Below are positions 1 through 8,428 of a stretch of DNA of 9,750 bases, in pieces. A program made the translations under genes and the position numbers. The stretch is from Acetobacteraceae bacterium. GTDB taxonomy: Bacteria > Pseudomonadota > Alphaproteobacteria > Acetobacterales > Acetobacteraceae. The stretch is taken from positions 1-9,750 of the forward strand of contig JADGHI010000111.1 in assembly GCA_019689515.1 (NCBI GenBank), read 5' to 3'. The notes below the pieces were generated by a model, which saw nothing but the letters and a program-made list of their open reading frames with translations, was not told where the DNA came from and made no database searches. Positions within the stretch are counted from its first letter, which is position 1; each line of letters begins with the position of its first letter.

Positions 1-1
1 C

Positions 2-943
2 GCGCGGGCCGAGGCGTCCTCCGGCGGGGGGTGGCTCGCGCGTCTCAAGGCCGGGCTCGCCCGCTCCACCGCACGCCTGACCGAGAGCGTCACGACCCTC
101 TTCCGCAAGCGCCGCCTCGACGACGAGGCGCTGGAGGAGCTGGAGGAGACGCTGATCGCCGCCGATCTCGGCGTCGCCGCCTCGCGCCGCATCGTCGAGG
201 GCTTCCGCCGGGCCCGCTTCGGCAAGGAGGTGGGGGAGGAGGAGGTGAAGGCGGCCCTCGCCGAGGAGATCGCCGCGATCCTCGCCCCGGTCGCGGTGCC
301 CATGGCGATCGAGCCGACGCGGCGGCCACATGTGGTGCTGGTGGTCGGCGTGAACGGCACCGGCAAGACCACGACCATCGCCAAGCTCGGCCAGCAGTAC
401 CGCGAGCAGGGGCTCTCCGTCGCCTTCGTCGCCGGCGACACCTTCCGCGCCGCGGCGGTGGAGCAGCTTCAGATCTGGGGCGAGCGCACCGGCTGCCACG
501 TTTACACGCCGGCGAAGCCGGGCGCCGACGCCGCGGGCCTCGCCTTCGACGCGCTGAAGGCGGCGAAGGAGGCGGGGACGGAGGTGCTGCTGGTGGACAC
601 CGCCGGGCGCCTGCACAACAAGACGGCGCTGATGGAGGAACTGCGCAAGATCGTGCGCGTGATCCGCCGCCTCGACCCGGAGGCGCCGCATTCGGTGCTG
701 CTGACGCTCGACGCCACCACCGGGCAGAACGCCATCCAGCAGTGCAAGGTGTTCAAGGAGATGGTGGACGTCACCGGGCTCGCGGTGACGAAGCTCGACG
801 GCAGCGCGAAGGGCGGCGTGGTGGTGGCGCTGGCGCAGGAATTCGGCCTGCCCGTGCATTTCGTGGGCGTGGGGGAGAAGGCCGGGGACCTGCGGCCCTT
901 CGAGGCGCGGGACTTCGCGCGCGGGCTGGTGGGGCTGGACTGA
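2..943 (+). CDS. ftsY: Signal recognition particle receptor FtsY (5' end outside window)
   Basis: FtsY is the membrane-associated SRP-type GTPase that docks ribosome-SRP complexes at the SecYEG translocon for co-translational insertion of inner-membrane proteins. The 313 residues visible show an N domain (about residues 11-75, with LDDEALEELEETLIAADLGV at 39-58) and a G domain. The G domain has P-loop GVNGTGKTTT (116-125), DTFRAAA (from 146), G3 DTAGR (199-203), G4 TKLDG (263-267) and the closing GVGEKAGDLRPF region. The frame is open to the first base and has no start codon before the N domain, so the true start lies just left of the window. Alphaproteobacterial FtsY is often about this length with only a short acidic or basic leader, so little is probably missing. 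The valine GTG at 230 is internal and not a start, because the N domain continues upstream of it. The stop is TGA at 941-943, 3 bp from the convergent transporter gene. Ffh shares the fold, but the N-domain sequence and the absence of a C-terminal M domain point to FtsY. Confidence 0.96.
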   Translation, partial: ARAEASSGGGWLARLKAGLARSTARLTESVTTLFRKRRLDDEALEELEETLIAADLGVAASRRIVEGFRRARFGKEVGEEEVKAALAEEIAAILAPVAVPMAIEPTRRPHVVLVVGVNGTGKTTTIAKLGQQYREQGLSVAFVAGDTFRAAAVEQLQIWGERTGCHVYTPAKPGADAAGLAFDALKAAKEAGTEVLLVDTAGRLHNKTALMEELRKIVRVIRRLDPEAPHSVLLTLDATTGQNAIQQCKVFKEMVDVTGLAVTKLDGSAKGGVVVALAQEFGLPVHFVGVGEKAGDLRPFEARDFARGLVGLD

Positions 944-959
944 CCGCTACGCCCCCACC
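928..959. terminator. Weak inverted repeat spanning two convergent stop codons
   Basis: GGTGGGG (928-934) pairs perfectly with CCCCACC (953-959) across an 18-base loop that contains the stop codons of both ftsY and the convergent transporter gene. With only 3 bp between the genes, any terminator must overlap coding sequence, and this is the only symmetric element I see there. There is no T-run on either side and the loop is long. A shared bidirectional terminator is therefore only a suggestion, and Rho-dependent ends are equally possible. Confidence 0.25.
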
Positions 960-1735
960 CACCACGCGGCCACCAGATAGGCCACCGCCGCCGCGACGCC
1001 GCCGATCAGCAGCGTCTGCACCGCCCCGCGCAGCCCCGGCATTCCCGTCGCCCTCGTCTTCAGCCAGCCGAAGCCGAACAGCGCAGCGCCGGTCACGGCG
1101 CAGGAAACCAGCAGCGCCGGGCGCGTCTCCGTGAACACCATGTAGGGCACGAGCGGGATCAGCCCGCCGACGGCGTAGGCGCCCCCGATCGCCGCCGCCG
1201 AGCGTGCGGCCCGGCTCGGCTCGGGCTCGCTCAGATCGAGCTCGAAGCGCATCATGAAGTCCACCCATTTCCGCCGGTCGGAGGCGATCGCGTCCACGGC
1301 GTGGCGCAGCACCTCGCCCTTGATGCCGTAGCGGTGGAGGATCGCCGCGACCTCCCACTTCTCGCGGTCCGGGTAGAGTTGCGTCTCCCTCTCCTCGCGC
1401 CGGCGCTCGTTGGCGTAGTGGTCGGCCTCGGTCCGCGCGGCGAGGTAGCCGCCGAGGCCCAGCGCGACGCAGCCCGCGGCGATCCCGGCGAGGCCCGCGG
1501 TGACGATCAGCGGATTGGCCGCCGCCGCGCCGGTGAGGCCGGCGGCGAGCGCGAAGGGCACGGTCAGGCCGTCGGCGGTGCCGATGACCAGGTCGCGCAC
1601 CGTCTGGCTGGCGGTGAAATGCGCTTCCTCGTGCGGCGGGCCGCCGGGCATGGGTGGCAGGCCGTCGCGCGTGGCGGCGGGCTCGACGGCCGCGGTGGGC
1701 GCGGCGGCGTCGGCGGTGGGCTCGTGGGGAACCAT
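947..1735 (-). CDS. VIT1/CCC1-family membrane transporter (probable Fe/Mn)
   Basis: A 262-residue integral membrane protein of the VIT1/CCC1 family, whose known members move ferrous iron or manganese out of the cytoplasm into a vacuole or out of the cell. After a Pro/Ala-rich N-terminal tail (1-34) comes the family signature DLVIGTADGLTVPFALAAG (48-66), with the conserved Asp55-Gly56 in membrane segment 1. Segment 2 ends in GLGGYLAARTEADHY (93-107). A charged cytoplasmic region rich in Glu/Arg (about 108-180), the likely metal-binding domain, includes WVDFMMRFE (157-165). Three further hydrophobic segments lie at about 181-201, 207-225 and 237-260, giving five in total as expected. There is no N-terminal ferritin-like domain, so it is not MbfA. 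The start is the ATG at 1735, with only a weak AGG upstream. It is transcribed alone, convergent with ftsY and divergent from tkt. I saw no recognisable Fur or Irr box, and the transported metal is inferred from the family. Confidence 0.9.
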   Translation of the reverse strand: MVPHEPTADAAAPTAAVEPAATRDGLPPMPGGPPHEEAHFTASQTVRDLVIGTADGLTVPFALAAGLTGAAAANPLIVTAGLAGIAAGCVALGLGGYLAARTEADHYANERRREERETQLYPDREKWEVAAILHRYGIKGEVLRHAVDAIASDRRKWVDFMMRFELDLSEPEPSRAARSAAAIGGAYAVGGLIPLVPYMVFTETRPALLVSCAVTGAALFGFGWLKTRATGMPGLRGAVQTLLIGGVAAAVAYLVAAWWVGA

Positions 1736-1761
1736 GGCGCGAGCCTAGCGAACCGGCCCGC

Positions 1762-1779
1762 GCGCCGCCACCGCGGCGC
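1762..1779 (-). other. Small hairpin in the transporter gene's leader
   Basis: GCGCCGC (1762-1768) and GCGGCGC (1773-1779) form a perfect 7-bp stem with a 4-base CACC loop, 26 bases upstream of the transporter's ATG. If the promoter lies further upstream this would be in the 5' UTR. Short GC palindromes arise easily at this base composition, so a role is unproven. Confidence 0.25.
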
Positions 1780-1859
1780 CGCCTGCTTGCCTGGCGCACA
1801 ACAACACCATCGCCCGGCACCCTGGCGGCGGCGCGCATCGGCCCTTCCAGGGGCGGCGG

Positions 1860-1886
1860 TTGCCGATGCGGGGCGGCGTCTTTAAT
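1860..1886 (+). promoter_or_regulatory. Candidate promoter for tkt-gap
   Basis: TTGCCG (1860-1865) and TTTAAT (1881-1886, five of six matches to the sigma-70 -10 consensus) are separated by 15 bases, which is shorter than ideal. The A/T-rich patch TTTAATAG stands out sharply in this otherwise GC-rich spacer and lies about 40 bases before the proposed tkt start. The rest of the 191-bp spacer between the divergent genes (1736-1926) shows nothing else I can name. Confidence 0.35.
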
Positions 1887-1912
1887 AGGTGGCGCCGGCG
1901 TTTTCCCTCCCC

Positions 1913-1917
1913 GAAGG
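1913..1917 (+). promoter_or_regulatory. Shine-Dalgarno supporting a TTG start of tkt
   Basis: GAAGG lies 9 bases before the in-frame TTG at 1927. It supports the longer form of transketolase. A competing and stronger-looking GAGGAG (2011-2016) lies 6 bases before the in-frame ATG at 2023. There is no other ATG, GTG or TTG in frame between the two. Confidence 0.45.
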
Positions 1918-1926
1918 TTACGAATC

Positions 1927-3972
1927 TTGGCCAGCCCCGCTGCCGCAGTTCTCGACGCGCCCAATTCGGCGATCGCCGCCCAGGCCGCGATCCTCGCGCG
2001 CCCCGCCACCGAGGAGCGGCGGATGGCCGACGCGATCCGTGCCCTCGCGATTGACGCGGTCGAGGCCGCGAAGTCCGGCCATCCCGGCATGCCGATGGGC
2101 ATGGCGGACGTCGCGACCGTGCTGTTCACGCGCTTCCTGAAATACGACGCCGCCGATCCGCGCTGGCCGGACCGCGACCGCTTCGTGCTTAGCGCCGGCC
2201 ACGGCTCGATGCTGCTCTATGCCCTGCTGCATCTCACGGGGCATGCCGGGATGGGCATCGAGGAGCTTCGCCGCTTCCGCCAGCTTCACTCCCCCGCCGC
2301 CGGCCATCCGGAATTCGGCGAGCATCCCGCCATCGAGACCACCACCGGCCCGCTCGGCCAGGGCATCGCGACCGCCGTCGGCATGGCGCTGGCGGAGCGA
2401 ATGCTCGCCGCGCGCTTCGGGCGGTCGCTGGTGGACCACCGCACCTGGGTGATCGCCTCCGACGGCGATCTGATGGAGGGGATCAGCCACGAGGCGATCT
2501 CGCTCGCCGGCCACCTGAAGCTGAACAAGCTCACGGTGCTGTTCGACGACAACGCGATCTCGATCGACGGCAGCACCGACCTCGCGGTCTCGGACGACCA
2601 GCTCAAGCGCTTCGCCGCCTCCGGCTGGGCCGTGCGGCGGGTGGACGGGCACGACCATGCGGAGGTGGCGGCGGCGCTCTCCTGGGCGGTGCGGAACCGC
2701 AAGCCGACCCTGATCGCCTGCCGCACCATCATCGGCTTCGGCGCGCCGACCAAGGCCGGCACCGCGGCGACCCACGGCTCGCCGCTCGGGGCGCAGGAGG
2801 CGGCGGCGGCGAAGCAGGCGCTGGGCTGGAACCACCCGCCCTTCGTCGTGCCCGAGGGCCTCAAGGAGCAGTGGGAGGCGGCCGGGCGCCGCGGCGCCGG
2901 TGCGCGTCGCTCCTGGCTCAAGCGGCTCGCGAACCACCCGCAGCGGGAGGAGTTCGAGCGCGCCATCGCCGGCCGCCTGCCGGAGAACTGGCGCGAGGAA
3001 CTTGCCGCGCTGCGCGCGCGCGAAGCGGAGGAGAAGCCGAAGCTCGCCACCCGCGTTGCCTCCCAGCGCGCGCTGGAGGCGCTGGTGCCGGCAGTGCCGG
3101 AACTGGTGGGCGGTTCGGCGGACCTTACCGGCTCGGTTGGGACGCTGGTGAAGGGGATGGCTTCGGTCAGGCCGGGCAACTATGCGGGGCGCTACATCCA
3201 CTGGGGTGTGCGCGAGCACGGAATGGCCGCGGCGATGAACGGGATGGCGCTGCACGGGGGTTTGATCCCCTATGGCGGCACCTTCCTCGTCTTCTCCGAC
3301 TACATGCGGCCTGCCATCCGACTCGCCGCACTCATGCGCCAGAGGGTGATCCACGTCCTGACGCACGACTCCATCGGCCTCGGCGAGGACGGGCCGACCC
3401 ATCAGCCGGTCGAGCACCTCGCGGCGCTGCGCGCCATGCCGAACCTCTTCGTCTTCCGTCCGGCGGACGCGATCGAGACGGCGGAGTGCTGGGAACTGGC
3501 GGTGAAGCGCGCCGACGGCCCCTCGGTGCTGGCGCTGACGCGGCAGAACCTTCCGGCGCTGCGCGGCGAGGCGGGCGAGAACCGCTGCGCCCGCGGCGGC
3601 TACGTGCTGGCGGAAGCGTCCGGCGAGCGGCGCGCGACGCTGATCGCCACGGGCAGCGAGGTGCACCTGGCGGTGGCGGCGCGCGAGGCGCTGGAGGCCG
3701 AGGGCATCCCGACCGCCGTCGTCTCGCTGCCCTGCTGGGAGATCTTCGCCGCCCAGGACGAGGGCTACCGCGACCAGGTGCTCGGCCGTGCGTTGCGGGT
3801 GGGCGTTGAGGCCGCGGTCAGCCTCGGCTGGGAGCGCTGGCTCGGCCCTGACGGCGTGTTCATCGGCATGGCCGGCTTCGGCGCTTCCGCGCCGGCCGAG
3901 GATCTGTTCCGCCACTTCGGCATCACGGCCGAGGCGGTGGTCGCGGCGGTGAAGCGCCGCCTGGACGCGTAG
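1927..3972 (+). CDS. tkt: Transketolase
   Basis: Thiamine-diphosphate enzyme that moves two-carbon ketol units between sugar phosphates in the non-oxidative pentose phosphate pathway, yielding among others glyceraldehyde 3-phosphate for the next gene's product. From the TTG start it has 681 residues. Visible landmarks are SGHPGMPMG (50-58, His52), GHGSMLLYAL, GPLGQGIATAVG, and the ThDP/metal motif DGDLMEG (179-185) running to Asn209 of FDDNA. The pyrimidine domain has HWGVREHGMA, FSDYMRP and GEDGPTHQP (486-494, catalytic-type Glu487). A C-terminal domain contains ATGSEVHLA and SLPCWEIF. The start is uncertain: TTG 1927 (GAAGG) gives 681 aa and ATG 2023 (GAGGAG) gives 649 aa. I prefer the longer form because, as I recall, relatives carry residues before the internal Arg-Met-Ala-Asn/Asp-Ala-Ile-Arg block, and the shorter form would begin inside it. 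The stop is 24 bp before gap, so the two are probably co-transcribed. Confidence 0.96.
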   Translation: MASPAAAVLDAPNSAIAAQAAILARPATEERRMADAIRALAIDAVEAAKSGHPGMPMGMADVATVLFTRFLKYDAADPRWPDRDRFVLSAGHGSMLLYALLHLTGHAGMGIEELRRFRQLHSPAAGHPEFGEHPAIETTTGPLGQGIATAVGMALAERMLAARFGRSLVDHRTWVIASDGDLMEGISHEAISLAGHLKLNKLTVLFDDNAISIDGSTDLAVSDDQLKRFAASGWAVRRVDGHDHAEVAAALSWAVRNRKPTLIACRTIIGFGAPTKAGTAATHGSPLGAQEAAAAKQALGWNHPPFVVPEGLKEQWEAAGRRGAGARRSWLKRLANHPQREEFERAIAGRLPENWREELAALRAREAEEKPKLATRVASQRALEALVPAVPELVGGSADLTGSVGTLVKGMASVRPGNYAGRYIHWGVREHGMAAAMNGMALHGGLIPYGGTFLVFSDYMRPAIRLAALMRQRVIHVLTHDSIGLGEDGPTHQPVEHLAALRAMPNLFVFRPADAIETAECWELAVKRADGPSVLALTRQNLPALRGEAGENRCARGGYVLAEASGERRATLIATGSEVHLAVAAREALEAEGIPTAVVSLPCWEIFAAQDEGYRDQVLGRALRVGVEAAVSLGWERWLGPDGVFIGMAGFGASAPAEDLFRHFGITAEAVVAAVKRRLDA

Positions 3973-3996
3973 GCACCGGGAAGGAGAACGACAGCC

Positions 3997-5016
3997 ATGG
4001 CCGTCAAGGTCGCGATCAACGGGTTCGGGCGCATCGGGCGCCTCGTGCTGCGCGCCGCCATCGAGAGCGGGCGTGACGACCTCGAATTCGTCACCATCAA
4101 CGATCTCGGCTCCGTCGAGGCGAATGCGCACCTGTTCCGCTACGACAGCGTCCACGGCCGCTTCCCCGGCGAGGTGACTGTCGAGGGCGACACCATCACC
4201 ATCCGCTCCGGCGGCAGGACCTGGGGGCCGATCCGGGTCACCGCCGAGCGCGACCCGACCAAGCTGCCGCTCAAGGGCGTGGATGTGGCGCTGGAGTGCA
4301 CCGGCATCTTCACCAGCAAGGAGAAGGCCTCCGCGCTGCTCGCCGCCGGCGCGCGCAAGGTGGTGATCTCCGCCCCGGCCGACAACGCCGACGCGACCAT
4401 CGTCTACGGCGTCAACCACCACATCCTGACGAAGGAGATGACGGTCATCTCCAACGCCTCCTGCACCACCAACTGCCTCGCGCCGATGGCGAAGGTGCTG
4501 CATGAGAAGTTCGGGATCGTGCGTGGCTACATGGTGACGGTCCACGCCTACACGGGCGACCAGAACACCGTGGACACGCTGCACAAGGACCTGCACCGGG
4601 CGCGCGCGGCGGCCGTCTCGGCGATCCCGACGACGACGGGCGCGGCGCGGGCGGTGGGGCTCGTGCTGCCGGAGCTCAAGGGCAAGCTCGACGGCACCGC
4701 GATCCGCATCCCGACGCCGAACGTCTCGCTCGTCTCGCTCGACGTGAACCTCAAGACCGAGGGCGTGACGAAGGAGCAGGTGAACGCGGCGATGAAGGAG
4801 GCCTCCGAGGGCGCGCTGAAGGGGATCCTCGCCTACAACACCGCGCCGCTGGTCTCGGTGGACTTCAACCACAATCCCGCGAGCTGCACCTTCGACGCGA
4901 CCCAGACCCAGAGCGTGGACGGCGGCGGGATGATCCGCGTGATGGGCTGGTACGACAACGAGTGGGGCTTCTCCAACCGCATGTCGGACACGGCGGCGCT
5001 GTTCGGCCGGCTGTGA
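3997..5016 (+). CDS. gap: Type I glyceraldehyde-3-phosphate dehydrogenase
   Basis: Catalyses reversible phosphorylating oxidation of glyceraldehyde 3-phosphate to 1,3-bisphosphoglycerate in glycolysis and gluconeogenesis, in the cytoplasm. The 339 residues match the usual length. The Rossmann motif INGFGRIGR is at 7-15. TINDL places Asp36 at the position typical of NAD-preferring enzymes. SNASCTTN carries catalytic Cys156, and the activating His183 is in TVHAYTGDQ. The catalytic-domain blocks IPTTTGAARAVG, LDGTAIRIPTPN and WYDNEWGFSNRM are all intact. A good Shine-Dalgarno, AAGGAG at 3981-3986, precedes the ATG by 10 bases. It follows tkt at 24 bp as the second gene of the likely operon and is followed by two tandem hairpins. 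The intact coenzyme and catalytic residues fit a standard GapA. An erythrose-4-phosphate dehydrogenase role is unlikely, but sequence alone cannot fully exclude it. Confidence 0.97.
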   Translation: MAVKVAINGFGRIGRLVLRAAIESGRDDLEFVTINDLGSVEANAHLFRYDSVHGRFPGEVTVEGDTITIRSGGRTWGPIRVTAERDPTKLPLKGVDVALECTGIFTSKEKASALLAAGARKVVISAPADNADATIVYGVNHHILTKEMTVISNASCTTNCLAPMAKVLHEKFGIVRGYMVTVHAYTGDQNTVDTLHKDLHRARAAAVSAIPTTTGAARAVGLVLPELKGKLDGTAIRIPTPNVSLVSLDVNLKTEGVTKEQVNAAMKEASEGALKGILAYNTAPLVSVDFNHNPASCTFDATQTQSVDGGGMIRVMGWYDNEWGFSNRMSDTAALFGRL

Positions 5017-5023
5017 TGTGAGA

Positions 5024-5065
5024 ACGCGCCCGGCACCGCCGCTTCGCGGGGCGGGCGGGGCGCGT
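5024..5065 (+). terminator. Long GC hairpin after gap (probable terminator)
   Basis: ACGCGCCC (5024-5031) pairs perfectly with GGGCGCGT (5058-5065). Inside it, CCGCC (5036-5040) can pair with GGCGG (5050-5054), or alternatively CCGC with GCGG around a TTC loop. The hairpin begins 7 bases after the gap stop codon. It lacks a U-tract, as many terminators of high-GC bacteria do. It fits an end or attenuation point of the tkt-gap transcript. Confidence 0.5.
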
Positions 5066-5067
5066 GC

Positions 5068-5085
5068 CGATCCCGCTCGGGATCG
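5068..5085. repeat. Perfect 8-bp palindrome in the gap-pgk spacer
   Basis: CGATCCCG (5068-5075) and CGGGATCG (5078-5085) are exact reverse complements separated by CT. It stands immediately behind the post-gap hairpin, so the transcript would carry two consecutive stems. It could reinforce termination, protect the gap mRNA 3' end, or be a protein-binding palindrome. The sequence does not distinguish these. Confidence 0.4.
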
Positions 5086-5527
5086 TGCGGCCAGGAACAA
5101 GCGCGACGCCCTCGCGGCATTGCGTGGCCGCGCCCGGCGCCGCTGACTCGGCGCAGGTCCGACGGCGTGGCGCCGCGCGCCATGACGGGCCGCTGCCAGG
5201 CCAGGGCTTGGCCAAGGGCCTGTGCGGCGGGCTCGGTTACCGTGTCGCCGTAGCGGACCAGACGGCCGGACCCTGCCCGTTGCGCTGAACTCCACAGCGC
5301 CACCCCGATCGAGCTCGCGGCCCTGCGGCGTGGCGGACGGTGATGGGCGAAGGGGCGGATGTTGCAGCGCCGCAGCAGCCCTTTGAAAACCGCATGGTGG
5401 ATGTTTCGCCCGGGGGCAACCGGAACGCCTTCTGCGCGGTTGCAAAGCAGGGCAGCGCAGGCAAGAACGACAGGGCGCGGATCATTCCGGCCTCTCCACA
5501 ACGCCATCCCGCCAGGAACCCGATGCG
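5086..5527. other. Gene-free part of the gap-pgk spacer
   Basis: About 440 bases with no protein I can recognise. Open frames exist on both strands, but they are short on the plus strand and on the minus strand run antisense into gap, as is usual at this GC content. The stretch 5340-5470 is noticeably richer in A/T than its surroundings and contains TTGAAA (5383-5388) and TTGCAA (5440-5445). Either could be part of a pgk promoter, but neither has a convincing -10 partner. CAGGCC (5197-5202) and GGCCTG (5217-5222) form a further short inverted repeat. I could not identify transposase or other gene remnants. Confidence 0.5.
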
Positions 5528-6736
<1,209 letters not shown>

Positions 6737-6794
6737 GCGCGGGGCGCGGCGCGGGGCAGGCCGGCACAGCCAGAGGTTGCTAGAAGGTTAACGC

Positions 6795-6818
6795 GGGGCC
6801 GGGCGATGCTCGCGCCCC
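6795..6818 (+). terminator. Bulged hairpin after pgk (candidate terminator)
   Basis: GGGGC (6795-6799) and GCGA (6803-6806) pair with TCGC (6810-6813) and GCCCC (6814-6818), leaving a CGG bulge and a TGC loop, for nine base pairs in all. It lies 58 bases after the pgk stop and has no U-tract. The ATG at 6819 follows directly and opens a longer reading frame, but the position of this stem argues against that ATG being a real start. Confidence 0.35.
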
Positions 6819-6941
6819 ATGCGCATCGTCAGGCCGTATCGTCGCGTCGTTGCTCCGATCCTTCGTATAGGGGGGAGGGCAGGGCGCGGGTGGTGGCGCA
6901 CGGGGAGCGGCGCATCAACCCATCCTTCATCCCTCGGGCTG

Positions 6942-7187
6942 ATGATCCTGCGCATGATCAGCCTGAACTCGCTTGCCGCCTTTACCGCCGAGGTCACGCG
7001 TAACGCCGGCCTGTCGCCGGCGCGCGGCGCCACGGGCATCGCCGTTGCGGGCATGGGGCCGCGCGATGAGGCAGGGGCCGGTCCGGGGCGTGCCTCCGCT
7101 CCGCGGCAACGGCTGCTGCTGTCGGTCCCGCCGCATCCGCCCGCTCATCCACTGCCGCGCGGGTCGCTGCTCGATCTGCGGGTCTGA
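6942..7187 (+). CDS. Possible small protein of unknown function (81 aa)
   Basis: I do not recognise this protein. The reading frame opens with ISLNSLAAFTAEVTRNAG, which looks like an amphipathic helix. A Gly/Ala/Pro-rich middle follows, then the end PLPRGSLLDLRV. It has no Cys, no signal peptide and no membrane segment. Starts at 6942 (81 aa) or 6954 (77 aa) are both possible, and neither has a clear Shine-Dalgarno. The frame stays open back to an ATG at 6819, but that segment is Arg/Gly-rich and follows a hairpin, so it looks non-coding. By hand count about four fifths of third positions are G/C and second positions are lowest in GC. This is the pattern of coding DNA here but weaker than in the flanking enzymes. 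It could be a real lineage-specific small gene, a decaying gene or a chance frame. No neighbour suggests a role. Confidence 0.35.
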   Translation: MILRMISLNSLAAFTAEVTRNAGLSPARGATGIAVAGMGPRDEAGAGPGRASAPRQRLLLSVPPHPPAHPLPRGSLLDLRV

Positions 7188-7486
7188 TATCGCCGGGGCG
7201 GGCGTCCTGACCCACATCCGCGCGGCGGCAAGCCTGCGGCATCCCGCCCGGCTCGGCGGCGCGTGGTCCTGCCCGGTGGGTCTGGACCTCGGTCCGGTGG
7301 TATGACGCCGCCGGCCGTCGCCGGGCCCGCTGCGCGGGCAGCCGGGCGGCGCGTGGCCTGCGTGCTCTGACTGGCGCCCACAATCGGGCGATCGTCGCGG
7401 TCCGTTCGTGTGCGCGGTGGCGCCTTTCCACGGCGCCGCGCACAGCCGCTGTCAGGCGGTGCCCGCGCGCGCCGCCGGCTGCGGGC
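7188..7486. other. Gene-free spacer downstream of argF
   Basis: Three hundred bases with no credible gene on either strand. The open frames are Arg/Pro/Ala-rich shadows. The stretch is very GC-rich and holds nested inverted repeats. CGCCGCC (7306-7312) pairs with GGCGGCG (7345-7351) around an inner GCCCGC/GCGGGC stem (7325-7330 with 7334-7339, TGC loop). A stronger hairpin lies at 7410-7443. I saw no promoter. Confidence 0.5.
7410..7443 (-). terminator. Strong bulged hairpin downstream of argF (probable terminator)
   Basis: On the plus strand GTGCGCGG (7410-7417) pairs with CCGCGCAC (7436-7443), and CGCC (7421-7424) pairs with GGCG (7432-7435). This makes a 12-bp stem with a 3-base TGG bulge and a 7-base loop. 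Read on the minus strand it begins 43 bases past the argF stop, the expected place for the argDF terminator. There is no U-tract on either side, so it may work with Rho or as a 3'-end stabiliser. Confidence 0.45.

Positions 7487-8424
<938 letters not shown>

Positions 8425-8428
<4 letters not shown>

Noticed and set aside
230..232. GTG at 230 as the start of ftsY
   Set aside because: The conserved N domain of FtsY continues in frame well upstream of this codon, to the window edge.
31..1134. A plus-strand frame overlapping ftsY and the transporter gene
   Set aside because: Its composition is almost entirely Arg/Pro/Gly/Ala and it is out of frame with the clear FtsY motifs.
5064..5288. Plus-strand 74-aa frame between gap and pgk
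   Set aside because: It begins in a tandem hairpin, has no Shine-Dalgarno and a composition without recognisable features.
1918..5445. A minus-strand open frame of over 1,100 codons opposite tkt and gap
   Set aside because: It is antisense to two well-conserved enzymes and is rich in Arg, His, Gly and Ala with no domain. Such frames arise when the sense strand has strong G/C at third positions.
4833..5507. Minus-strand frame in the gap-pgk spacer as a degraded gene
   Set aside because: Part of it (e.g. SSIGVALWSSAQRAGSGRL) looks more protein-like than average, but it runs antisense into gap. I could match it to no family, so there is not enough support to call a pseudogene.
5017..5527. Insertion-sequence remnant or riboswitch in the gap-pgk spacer
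   Set aside because: I found no terminal inverted repeats, target-site duplication, transposase motif or recognisable aptamer core.
6819..6941. Upstream extension of the small ORF to the ATG at 6819
   Set aside because: The ATG directly abuts a hairpin, there is no Shine-Dalgarno, and the added residues are Arg/Gly-rich and look non-coding.
7145..7443. Minus-strand frames downstream of argF
   Set aside because: They are Arg/Ala/Pro-rich with no motif or ribosome binding site and run through the hairpins. They are chance frames in GC-rich DNA.
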